From the NCBI RefSeq assembly GCF_000471905.2, contig NW_006499973.1, positions 2,054,881-2,118,880 on the forward strand: DNA of 64,000 nucleotides. The letters are read 5' to 3'. How positions within the stretch are numbered: the first letter of the stretch is position 1; every line of letters begins with the position of its first letter. The notes beneath the pieces are model-generated. The model was not told where the DNA came from and ran no database searches. It was given only the letters and a program-made list of their open reading frames with translations. Below are positions 1 to 9,845 of this stretch, piece by piece. The translations under genes were made by a program, and so were the position numbers. This stretch comes from Amborella trichopoda (lineage: Eukaryota; Streptophyta; Magnoliopsida; Amborellales; Amborellaceae).

Positions 1-18
1 GAGAGAGAGAGAGAGAGA
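1..18. repeat. (GA)n microsatellite
   Basis: A pure GA dinucleotide run that begins at or before the window edge. It is the complement of the CT tract that follows the promoter-like region in LTR F at about 60080. Confidence 0.9.
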
Positions 19-702
19 CGTGGGAAGTGTAAGTGGTGTGGGTGAGAGAGGAGGCTTAAGTACCCATGAGGGTTGGGTGGCTGTCCAAGTGGTACCAAGA
101 GACTTCAAAATCTGGACAAGTGGCACTCAAGAAGCATACACTCAACAAGTGGCACCATCAACACATGCACATCAGTGACACAGCCGGTGCTACACACACG
201 ACGAAACATAGCCGGCATTACACAGCCGCCGCCACTCCAATTGCTCCATCTCAATTCCGTTTGTGAAATTTCTTCTTTCCATACACTCACGACATAGCCT
301 CTTCATTCACAGACAGCGCTGACCTGCGCTCATTACACAGCCTGCAGAAGCACAGGTGGCAGTGACACAGCTGGCGGAAGCACAAGAAGCAACGACACAG
401 CCGACGGAAGCACACTATACAACCGGCGAAAACACAGGTGGCACTCCTTTTCTTGACTAGTGTGGCATTACTTCTTCCATTTCATAGACGTCGCTGACTT
501 TCAAACGGTAATGCCCCTTGTTCACTAGCGGCGTTGCTCTCTTCACTGTCGCAAGCCCCTACTGCTGCACGCTCCTATCGCTGCGAGCTCTTACTGTCGC
601 ATATGCCCCTATCGTCGCGCGCTCACTGCCTCGGCTCCACAGTCCTTCCTCTCATGTTATTCCGCCATGAACTCTAACTGGCCGGGAAAGTCTGGGTCAT
701 CA
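1..702 (-). mobile_element. LTR F fragment, 5' (U3) portion, truncated by window edge
   Basis: The right end reads TCATCA on the + strand, i.e. TGATGACCC on the - strand. This matches the start of the F LTR at 59570 (TGACGACCC). The two copies also share a later stretch: positions 1-110 are the reverse complement of about 59970-60090, including the TACTTAAGCCTC segment and the CT tract. Positions 180-440 hold loose repeats of a CACAGCCGGCGGAAG-type motif. The LTR lies only about 115 bp downstream of the primer-binding site of element A, so it is an insertion into the leader of A. The short reading frames here are not conserved and I do not call genes. Confidence 0.65.
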
Positions 703-811
703 CAGAGCCCTCAGCATATTCAACCTATTCACAAGAGTGTCCAGTCACTAATCTACCCCTAAACTATTCTAAAGACTCTCTTAAAACTCCCTAGGCCAAG
801 AACCCTATCCT
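703..811 (-). other. Element A leader between PBS and the F insertion
   Basis: This untranslated leader follows the primer-binding site of element A on the - strand. Its first bases (AGGATAGGGTTCTTGGCCTA on the - strand) match the leader of element E at 20608-20636 on the + strand, so the two elements are related. No reading frame is visible. Confidence 0.6.
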
Positions 812-827
812 GGCTGCTCTGATACCA
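812..827 (-). other. Primer-binding site of element A (initiator tRNA-Met type)
   Basis: The - strand reads TGGTATCAGAGCAGCC four bases after the LTR end. The first 12 bases are the classic complement of the 3' end of plant initiator tRNA-Met, used to prime minus-strand DNA synthesis in Del/Tekay and Copia elements. It fixes the orientation of element A: the LTR at 832-3431 is its 5' LTR and the body runs leftwards out of the window. Confidence 0.9.
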
Positions 828-831
828 TAGC

Positions 832-3431
832 TGTCACGACCCCACCCTCGATCCCCTTATCGTACGTGATAGAATGTGACCGAGCATGGTATCGTGATCC
901 CAATGTAGCGTACATCACTCAAGTCGGAGCGGACTCAATGCTTATATCTCAGTAATCAATGTAAACCATGGAAATTAACTACATCAATAACTCAAAACAC
1001 AGAGGAAAAAAATAACATTTGGAGGCTTCATACATCCACAAAAGGTACTTCATAAAAATTTTTCCTAAAAATTTTACATATGAGTCTAGGGCAACAGGGT
1101 ACAGTTTTACATTTTCCAAAATATACAAAATTCTAGGCTAGATTGCCCAGTCACATACAAGATTTAAATATCTTCTCAAGGAATCTGGTTCCGAGAGCCC
1201 ATGTACCCTCAATCCTCGACCTGTTATCAACAATCTACAAGGAGGGAAGGTAAATTAGGATGATCTTTACAATCCAGTAAGTGATTCTAAATGCTATGCA
1301 TCATTAATGAGTCTACTCATACGTCATAAACAAATTTATTCAACTATAAGAAGTCACAGTCCAATAATTAGGAAAATAAGAAATTAGGTCAGTGCATCAA
1401 TTATGGGCATTGTATCCAATGAGAGATATCATTCATTCATTTCAATCATCAACACTCACATTCACTAATCAATCATTACCCACTCGCTTCTTAGATCACC
1501 TACTCCCGAAGTAGAGGCCCTATCCATTAGGCTAAGCCAATCCCATTGCTTAGGACCTTTACCATTCCTCTGGAGGGAGGGCAATGACAAGTAGGTGAAT
1601 CTACTTCGTAATGCCCTCATACTTACACATGCGGCTACCAGTGCACATTGGGGGTTCGATAGGCACTTACCTTGCAAGGCGTTAGTCAGTAGTCTCATTT
1701 CAGAAATCTCGGGGGATGCGACCCTCCCATTTCACTTTCCCCTAACTGCATCCTATCATTTAGCACATTCAGGGATATAGCCGGCATCACTTTCCTTAGT
1801 ATAGCTATCCCCACCACCGATGGGTTCCCCATCGCGTAGTGCGTAGCATCAGTAAAATAATATCAGTAAAACAATATTTATCACTGATGAGTGCCCCATC
1901 GCATAGTGGCCAGTAGAATAGTATCATAACAAAACAGTATCCACTATGATAGTATTATAACAAAATAGTATCCACTACCGATGGGTGCCCCATCGCGTAG
2001 TGGCCATTATTACAACATCTTATCATGCTCAAGAATTCAATTCATTCGCTCTAAATCGGTACTTTATGACATATAATTGTGACAGACAATTCAAATATTC
2101 CTCATGCAAGGTTTGGGTCTTACTCAGAACTATCCAACATTCACATAATATTATAACATTTAGCATAAAGCATCCATTATGTGAGCTATCACATGGCATT
2201 TACGCTTAGACATCATTAGTAGCATCACGCCACTTATCATGCAATATTTGTCATGAAATCATCACATTAGCACTGTACTTATCAATCACCACATATCGCA
2301 TAGTTGCATCGGATCGTCCTCATAATACAAACATGAAGATTACCACCTAGCACTCAAACTTATCACTTTTCAAAGATGACACAGAGGTTAGTGATATGCC
2401 CCCACATTTTGGGACATAACTCTCAATCTATGGGGAATTTCAAAATCCTCAAAAGATGCAACTTTAAGCTCATTCACAGATCTTTCAAAAGGTGTCAGTT
2501 TGAAGACGTTTGGACGTTGTTTGGTATGTAAAGAGTTCGGTGCAAAATAGTATTTGTCGTTAGAATTTACAGTGACTGTAGGCAGTGACATACCCCAACA
2601 CTTTGGGGTATATCTCTTGATCCATAAGAAGTTTCATCGTGGTATAAAATAAAACTTGAAATAGACACATATATCTTTCATTTAGGACTGATTTGGTCCC
2701 ATTCAGGCACTGTTTGGTAACAAAACATTCCGATGCAAGGACACTTACAATTGCTGGTAAACCCCTTGTAATAAGTTTTAGCGTGCTTTCAAACATAACA
2801 CATCATTTCATAAGCCAAGAAAAACATTAAGGCAAAACCTTGTTTATATGAAGGAGATTTTGCAAGGAAATTACTCCAAAAATTAATCAAGTTAATTCAT
2901 AACACTTAATCACTTATTCAGCTCCATTTTAATGCATCTACATTCATGCACTTCATTCGATTATTGTACCCATCGAATTTACTCAAGTAAATCCCTATCA
3001 AACAAAAGATGCATGGCATCAAATCCACTTACTGGTCCATCACGGTGTCTCCAAACTCCACTCACAAGTGTCCTCAAGCTTCACGAGGTGGCCTCCTTCA
3101 AATCTCCACACACAGGTTTCTCAAGGCAGCAGTCAACTCCCACTAAGTCTCTTAGAGAGGGAGAGAGAGAGGTCAAATGAGGGAGACCGCGTTGGCAAGG
3201 GGAGGAGAGAGGCTTATGTATCCATGGTGGTTCAAAAACATTGATGTCAGCGCACAACACTGACAGGTACGGTGCGACGCTGACATGTACAATGATCGCA
3301 CGCATGACCAAGACACTCACAGTGCTACCCTCATCTTACGCACGATGTTACTCCAAACGACGCTAGACCTCTCTTTCACCCTCCATCGCCATGCGCATCT
3401 CTGGACTGGGAGAAAAATTGTGGTCCTTACA
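832..3431 (-). mobile_element. LTR A, 5' LTR of a Del/Tekay-like element
   Basis: About 2.6 kb. On the - strand it starts TGTAAGGACCACAATT at 3431 and ends GGGGTCGTGACA at 832, directly before the PBS. The terminal bases resemble those of LTR E (TGTAAGGACC ... GGGGCTGTGATA). A TATA-like ATACATAAG lies near 3214-3222 on the - strand, upstream of a GA/CT tract. A truncated second copy is LTR B at 42346-44779. The right flank (CCAAG) is the gag of element 1, so this element landed in a Tat-family gag. Only one LTR is in the window and the other boundary cannot be checked. Confidence 0.85.
1812..2002. repeat. Three tandem hairpins in LTR A
   Basis: Near-perfect inverted repeats lie at 1812-1841, 1882-1907 and 1973-2002. 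The best is CACTACCGATGGG, a TGC loop, then CCATCGCGTAGTG. The same structure recurs at the equivalent place in LTR B and, with different stem bases, in LTRs E and F. Confidence 0.75.
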
Positions 3432-4087
3432 CCAAGGGACCCCAATGGCCTCCTGAGACCGACTTCAAACCACGATTGAGAGAGTCAAGAGGGCAGAGCT
3501 TCCATTCTCACGAAACATGCCACATGATGCAGATCTCTGAAGCAGTTACCAACAGTGACCCAATCAGTCTAAGGTCAGATCGGAAGTTACAACTACTCAT
3601 GCAGAAACCGAGACTCTTGAAGTACCCTGGTCTGCCACTCATCCCATACCATAACACACCGACCAATCCACCACTCCTTAGGTACCCGAGACCACCATTG
3701 GTTCCATACACCCAACCATCTCCAAACCCTCAACCTCCATCAACCTCTATTTCATTAACGCATACTCTTTTCACCAATTCTAATCTGTCCACACTAGACT
3801 TGGCTGCACGACTTGGCCAGTCGGCACCAAATCCCATGGCACGACCTTCACCAACCCAATCCTTACAACCTCTTCAATCCATACTAGTTGCGCAACAAAG
3901 CCAGCCAGTACCCCAAAACAAGGTTCCACCACCTAAGCCTACCTCACAACCTTTCATACCACCCAAACCTGTGGCGAGTCCAAGGGTTAAAAATATCGAC
4001 GATGACAAGGTCAAGTATGACATGGTTGGACACCTAAGAAAGCTCCATGCCCTTCTCAGTGTCTATGACACCGTTACGTTATTGTGA
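3432..4087 (+). pseudogene. Gag C-terminal / proline-rich linker of Tat-lineage element 1
   Basis: In the frame starting AAGGGACCC near 3434 the protein reads KGPQWPPETDFKPRLRESRG. The same block, PQWAP...DFEKRLRESRGQ, is found on the - strand of C copy II near 39790-39880. Element 1 and copy II are therefore the same family. After it comes a proline- and glutamine-rich linker of roughly 130 residues, then YDMVGHLRKLHALLSVYD, a conserved segment that precedes the protease in many plant Tat-like polyproteins. The frame stops at 4085. The 5' part is cut off by LTR A. It would act as structural and linker protein of the virus-like particle. Confidence 0.75.
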
Positions 4088-4660
4088 GACTACCATATAG
4101 CCCTTGTTCAAGCTCTCTCCTGCCCAGAGGTATATGAAACCAAAGTAGAGCCCATCAAAGTGGACCTTGCTATCCTAAACAACTGTCTGGCAGCCTCCTT
4201 CTCTGATGACGACCTTCAATTGGGTGGAAAGTTCCACAACTGGCAGCTCTTCGTAACCGACGAGTTGCATATGTGTCCCATTAACCGAATTATGCTAGAT
4301 GGGGGATCAACAGTCAATCTCATCCCAAGAAAGATTATCACCCGACTAGGGCTAGGATCTGATGACCTCACACCGACTAACATCACAGTTCAGGGGTTCA
4401 ATTAGTTGTGAGAGAAACCAGCTAGCACTGTTCGCCTTCATCTAAAGATCGGTGAATTAAATGATTATGCTTAGTTCCATGTAATCTACACTGACACCTC
4501 GTTCAACATCCTCCTTGGTAACCCTTGGATGCATGACTAAGGAGTGGTTCAGTCCTCCCTTCATTAATGCTTTACGTACAGTCAGGATGGGAGATAGTAC
4601 ATGGTCTATACTGACAAAAGACTGTTCCCCATTGCCGAGATGCATTATGCCGATGTAAAG
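4088..4660 (+). pseudogene. Retropepsin (aspartic protease) of element 1, broken
   Basis: The polyprotein-processing protease. The active-site block reads RIMLDGGSTVNLIP near 4285-4325 (DGGS in place of the usual D-T/S-G). It is followed about 75 residues later by ILLGNPWMHD, the conserved second half of plant gypsy proteases, then by GVVQSSLH and CFTYSQDGR. In-frame stops occur at about 4403, after NPWMHD, after SSLH and after SQDGR. Several are TAG/TAA where relatives have Gln, as expected of C-to-T decay. C copy II lacks this protease region, so this is the only Tat protease in the window. Confidence 0.85.
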
Positions 4661-5600
4661 TACTACGCAAATCCAGTATCATCCCAAGAACCCAAGGATG
4701 ATGATGGGAGATCTGTAAGAATAGCCGGGCCATCCCGTCACGAAGACACTGAGGATGTAGGACGAGTGCTCTTGGACATGTTCAAGGAAAAAGAAAGAGA
4801 CGAAAAAATCCTCCCTTTGACCTCTATCCATCCCAATACTCCATGTCCTCTCCCTGAACTGCTACTTGTTTCCCCTGAAGGTGAGGTTCTCCCCTCTTCT
4901 TCCGATTCCGAGTCACCCTCGCTAGTTACTGATCCAATGGGTACCATGGAGCCCAAGGAAACCATGGGAATAGATGCTTTGGCCCCAACGGTCACCGATA
5001 CGCCAGACCAGTAGAAGATCTTGCATATCCCTATTGCACTCCTTGAGGCAGAAACCTCACAACAGCCAGACCAAAGGATCCTTAGCTTCCTAACCTCCTT
5101 AAAAGAAGAAGATGTCCCTCATCTGACCCAAGGGCCAGCCCAGGTATGTGACGCTCTAAGAGTCCTACACATCCCTGATTCCTTAGTGGATGGCAAGCCA
5201 AATGAGGACTGCTCGCCTCACCATTAGAGACAGGTTACTCTTGCCAGGATAAGAAGAGAAATTCAAGGTCTTCAAAACCAATTAGAAGCCTTGTGTAAAG
5301 GGAAGGCCAAAGTGGAAGAAGCCCCTCCAAGGTGGATCATTTCAAAACCCCAGGAGGGATTCATGCCAGAATAGAAGAGCTATGACAAACAAGAGATCTC
5401 AAAGAACCCATCTCTTTTAGAGGCCAAAAATTTTCCTGATTGGAGTCTCTATAGTCTGTAGGCTCATCACATCATGAGGATGATCAACTATGACCCCTGA
5501 CTAATCAAGGATTAAGAGGCGAAAAGGGAACCGTCGCTCCATTCGAGGTCATTAGAACCACAACTGCTTGCCACACCACAAGACAAGGGCTCGGGTACTC
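4661..5600 (+). pseudogene. Post-protease linker of element 1, degenerate
   Basis: It continues the protease frame to 5014 with an acidic, Ser/Pro/Glu-rich region (SRHEDTEDVGRVLLDMFKEK, then runs of SSSDSES). Further open pieces follow at 5021-5227 and, with stops, to about 5500 (RRQ-type coiled-coil text LARIRREIQGLQNQLEALC). I do not recognise a domain. The reverse transcriptase, RNase H and integrase expected next are absent, so a large pol deletion lies between here and the PMD gene end at 6118. Confidence 0.5.
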
Positions 5601-6117
5601 TACCTCTTCTCATCTCTCTCTCTGAAAAATGGACATGACAAAAACCTGAAAGGGCGTTGTGGACAAAAATGCCAAAAGAGGGACATGGTGAAAACCCAAA
5701 AGGACACCATGGGCAAAAGCATCAAAAGAAAAAGAAACAAAAAAATGCCAGGGATGGTAGCATCATCAACTACCAAGGGCAAAAGCATCAAAAGGAAAAT
5801 AAAAATAAAAAAAAATGATAGGGCATGGTAGCATCACCAGCTATCATGGGCAAAAGTTGTCAAATAAAAAGATAGGGTGCGACCCAAGAGGCATCGTGAG
5901 TAAATCATGAGAGCAAATGTGTCTACAAGGAGGACCTGTTATTGACGTGCGGTCTCCTAAATAGCGGTAATGAAAAATGAAGAAATACAAGCCATGAATA
6001 ATGCAAGCAAAAGGCAAAAAGTGGCACTTAATTCATATAGACAAAAATTTTGTACAATTATCTGTATAGAGTAAAAAAAAATGAAACTAGAAAGAGGAAG
6101 AAGGAGTGAAGCCACGA
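5600..6117. other. Non-coding stretch with D-like short repeats
   Basis: An A-rich segment with imperfect repeats of a roughly 40-base unit (CATGGTGAAAACCCAAAAGG, ACCATGGGCAAAAGC) at about 5640-5900. The same kind of unit is in the D block at 52440-52620 (+ strand) and, inverted, at 32160-32340. It lies between the broken pol and the 3' end of the antisense PMD gene. No credible gene. Confidence 0.5.
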
Positions 6118-7376
6118 CTAGAAATGGTCGATGATCTCATTAATCTTTGCCATGAGCTCTTCGAACACCGCCTCAGCCACCCTTCGAGTCTCTTGTGCCA
6201 TGGAGGCAGTCTCTAACTCAATGGTGTGAACGAGTTCCGATAGATCCTTAGTTAGGTCCACATCCAGGGCCTTCCTTAGATTCATCTCCTGCTCAAGTTC
6301 ATCAAACTAGTCCTTCAGTCTCTGCATCTCTGCCTTTATGGCTCTCATCCTATCAAAACGGGTCTTTCCCTCCCTCTTGAGATTTTGCTGAGTGGCCACG
6401 ACATCTTTCCTCTATACGCAGGAGTCCACTTCCTCACGACGACTCATGAGTGACGTTTCCAAAGAAGCCAACTCACTTGTTTCTGCCTCCTGCTGTAGTC
6501 CCTTCCCTCTCTAGCCCTCCATTTCATTCATGAGACGATCGAAGTGGTCAAAGACCTCTAGGTCACCCTCAATAGCGCGCAGTGCGAGGACATATTTTTG
6601 AGTTTGGTAATTGCTGGGACAAGATCTGTGAGGGATTGTCCCCTTAACCGCTGAAGGCATGCGTGAAGCACACCCTCAATCATGTCAGGATCGCTGCTGC
6701 CTCGAGCCTCTATTAGGGTCAAGTCAGGGATCGAGATCACCTCAGCAGAGGGAATCGCAGCTGAAGTGGCCGCAACCGGAGTCGCCTTTAGAGAAACGAC
6801 GACCATGACTATAGCCGCCTCTGAAAGTGAGACCTCAAAGCCCATACCACCAGATTCCTCAGGGGCCTCCCCCCTAATAGTGTCCAGACCTTCATCGCCC
6901 GTGCCCTTTGCCACCTCAAGAACAACTCCCACACGTTGCTTAGGCATCTCATCGACACGAGGCTTTTCTCCTTGAGAAGTGTTGGGGCCTTCATCACACT
7001 CAGCCATCTCGTTTGGAGTAGTCGCTTTAGGTTGCTTGTTGAAGACGGGCTCATCTCCTCCAACAAGGCTCAGACCCTCATCACCCACATCACCAGGGGA
7101 AGTTGCTTCATGTTGCTCCATTCCCTCATTAGTTTCGGCCGAACAGTAATAGGTCCTTATCAGTCGCTCCACTTGTAGCTCCACTTGCCTTGGCTAAAAT
7201 AGAAGGGGAATTTTCCTCGCGACATGAAGCTAAGTTTGAACTTGTCCTCGGAGAGGATGACACTGGGGTAACCTCACGGATCGGCTCAATCATCACAAGA
7301 TCCACCTTTTGCACTGATGATGCCACACTAGGGTCAAGGGTCATCTCCAGATCCGAAGGGATAATAATGGGCTCGG
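6118..7376 (-). pseudogene. Antisense PMD gene of element 1, C-terminal piece
   Basis: The - strand ends with a coiled-coil tail (AVFEELMAKINEIIDHF, stop at 6118-6120). Before it, roughly 140 residues rich in Glu, Arg and Leu contain three in-frame stops. Upstream, in a shifted frame, is a 208-residue acidic Pro/Ser/Gly-rich segment (6558-7184), then a further shifted piece to 7344. This looks like the disordered and coiled-coil tail that follows PMD domains in transposon proteins. It is cut at 7376 by C copy I and continues at 16396. Function unknown; the link to the PMD rests on matching target-site bases and orientation. Confidence 0.6.
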
Positions 7377-8249
7377 TGGTTAGATGCCTCGATCTCGCCC
7401 TCCGGATCTAGATTATCGGGCATCACACGTCTCGGATTTCAAGGGAACCCGGGACTTTGATGTTGCTCTCTCGAAAACCTCGTTAAAAAACAAGGGCAGG
7501 TAGACCAACCGATGAGAGAGGAATTTAAGGTTGGGTACGAGACTTACTCGGGCTGGCTCACATGGGTGCCCTCTTAGATCATGAAGAAATCCCCTCAGTC
7601 ATAGAACTGATTCGAAATCGCCTCCCTTGACCTGTATTCTCTTTGTTTTTGTAACCACACACACATGGTTAATTTTACAAGACAAGTGGGTCAAATGAGA
7701 CCCCACCTTATCTTTGAGCGAATGCGCATAGGTATGCACATTCACGAGAAGAAAGGGTAAGAGAATAGATGAAAGAAGAACAAAGAGTCAAGTCAAAGGA
7801 ATTTTGACTAGGTGGCGAGACTAACACAATAGCTAGATCAGCAAGTGATTAACCAGCATGGTAGTAAGACGGGTACAGTAACTAGACCTGCTCAACAAAA
7901 ATACTACTAAATGCCAGAACGATCATCGGCCAAACTGGCACAATGGCTAGCCAATCGTGGTAGTAAAGCGAGCACGGTGACTAAGACCGGCTCAACGACA
8001 ATACTGCTAGACGACAAGACTACCATGACAATGTTTGTCTCAGCCTTTCTTGGTCAAAACGAGAGAGAGAAGGATGAAAAGAGAGAGAGACATGCACAGT
8101 ACTATTGATGTCATGCATGAGAGAAAAAGATGAGATGATCAATGAGGGAGCAAGGAAAAAATGCAGAGAGGAAGAGTGAAAGAAAAGAAAGAGAGAGAAG
8201 AGAGCAAGGAACATGGGCGATGATTAGAGAGAAGATGAACGTCCAATGT

Positions 8250-8735
8250 CCATGTCGAATGGAGAAGGAAGAGAGAGAAGACATGAGCAGCGATATGCTT
8301 CCGCCATCCATATCAAAAGAAAAAGAAGAAAGAGAAGACATGGGTAGCGATGTGCTTCCACCGTCTGTGTTAGATGAAGAAGAAGAGTGAGAAGACATGG
8401 GCACCGATGTGCTTCTGCCATCCATGTCAGATGGAGAAGAAGAGAGAGAAGACATGGGCGGCAATGTGCTGCCGCCATCCATGTCAAATGAAGAAGAAGA
8501 GAGAGAAGACATGGGCAACATTATGCCTCGAACGTCCATGTCAGATGAAGAAGAAAGGAGAGAAGACATGGGTAATGATGTGCCTTTGCCATTCATGTCA
8601 GATGAAGAAGAAGAGAGAGAAGACATGGCTGGTGATGTGCTTACGTCGTTCATGTCAGATGAACAAGAAGAGAGAGAAGACACGGGCGGTGATGTGTCTC
8701 TGCCCTCCATGTCAGATGAAGAAGACATGGAGACT
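8250..8735. repeat. 57-bp minisatellite in C copy I 3' LTR
   Basis: About eight units of 57 bp, each like ATGTCAGATGAAGAAGAAGA...GACATGGGCGGTGATGTGCT...CCATCC. Because 57 is a multiple of three, several frames stay open: 19-residue repeats around MSDEEEEREDMG on the + strand and a Ser/Met-rich repeat on the - strand. The same unit fills the same place in the other LTR (14045-14520). I consider the frames by-products of the repeat, not genes. Confidence 0.9.
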
Positions 8736-8799
8736 TTGACAGAGGCCCAGCTTGCCACTCTGGTTAAGGGTCCTTGAAGTGAGAAAACATCATGCCAAG

Positions 8800-9060
8800 C
8801 GATCGGCTTCACCATGCACGAACAAAGAAGAAGAAGAAAGAGAGAGAAAATAGGAAAGAGAGGAAAAGTAAAGGAAAGATAAAGATAGAAAAGGAAAGTG
8901 GATAAAGGAGATCAAAGATGAAATAGGAAAGAAAGACATAAACGAGAGGAGAGAGCAAGGGAGAGATAAAGACGAAGAGAGAAAGAGAGAGAAAGAGAGA
9001 GATGAGAGGAGGCGAGAGAAAGAGAGAGATGAGAGGAGGAGAGAGAAAATTATTTTATCG
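8800..9060. repeat. GA-rich low-complexity tract, C copy I 3' LTR
   Basis: Nearly pure purine (GAGAGAAAGAGAGAGATGAG type). It is the complement of the polypyrimidine tract that follows the poly(A) signal in every C LTR. Confidence 0.85.
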
Positions 9061-9845
9061 AAGGGAACCAGCTCTTTTCTTCTCTCTCCACTCTCTCTCT
9101 CCAAGATACACCCACGAACTCAAGGCAAAAATTGAAGCTTTATTGATCAACGTGTAAAATGAATTGGGTGTCTTTATAATTAAGTTTAGCGTTATATAGA
9201 ATTGGGCCCAAACATGGGTGTACGCCAAAAAACTACCTAAATTGATGATAATTATAATTTAATTGAACTAAAAGAAATTGTAAAAATGGTTGCAAAAAGA
9301 CCTTTTCGTCCTAGCCTAACAATGCGTGAAATTATAGAACAGCCACTAATGTTGCTCGAGAACTTGCGTGATCTTTTATGACTAATCCAAGGTTGTCCTG
9401 ATACCCATTTGATTGAAATATGATTGTTTTCTTGTGAGGCTCGGCATGGGGATCGATTTGATACCAACTTCGAAACATGAATCGTGTTTTTAAGCCACGG
9501 TCATACGATTTGAAATCTGGATGAATCTTAAAAAATTTGGATCAATAATGTGCTCTTTTCATAATGTTTCTCCATAGTTTCTTCACTAAATTATACTGAG
9601 AATTCCTTCACGATCACGTTGCAACAAATGCAATTTAATTTCTTATCCGGATGAACATTTCGTCGTCTTGGGTTTTTCGCTGGAATCTTGAAATCCAACG
9701 GTTGAAATTTATAGCATATTTGAAGCCTCCATGTTTTAAATCCAACCGTTCATCGTACACGGGGTTCGGACCAAAGCTAACCATGAACCTTACGCACATA
9801 ATACAATTGGTTTTGCTTTGATCGGGTATGTGAGCGTCAAGATTG

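Larger units (their letters stand above)
7377..9845 (-). mobile_element. C copy I, 3' LTR (U3-truncated)
   Basis: Colinear with the 13182-15720 part of the 5' LTR. On the - strand a TATA box (CTATATAACG, 9191-9200) is followed by AATAAA at 9139-9144 and a CT tract, the usual core of an LTR promoter and poly(A) site. Near 9845 the LTR sequence (AGCGTCAAGATTG) switches abruptly to gag sequence (GACTTGAGT...), which copy II has at about 40550. This is the join of an internal deletion. Confidence 0.85.

Noticed and set aside
816..827. tRNA-Met gene fragment
   Set aside because: Only the 3' complement is present, right next to an LTR end; it is a primer-binding site.
4160..4405. Aspartic protease of a virus
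   Set aside because: The DGGS and LLGNPWMHD blocks and flanking Gag text are those of plant Ty3/gypsy elements; no movement protein or coat gene of a pararetrovirus is present.
8111..8815. 234-residue Ser/Met-rich - strand open frame
   Set aside because: It is entirely the 57-bp minisatellite and flanking LTR; the period explains the openness and there is no domain.
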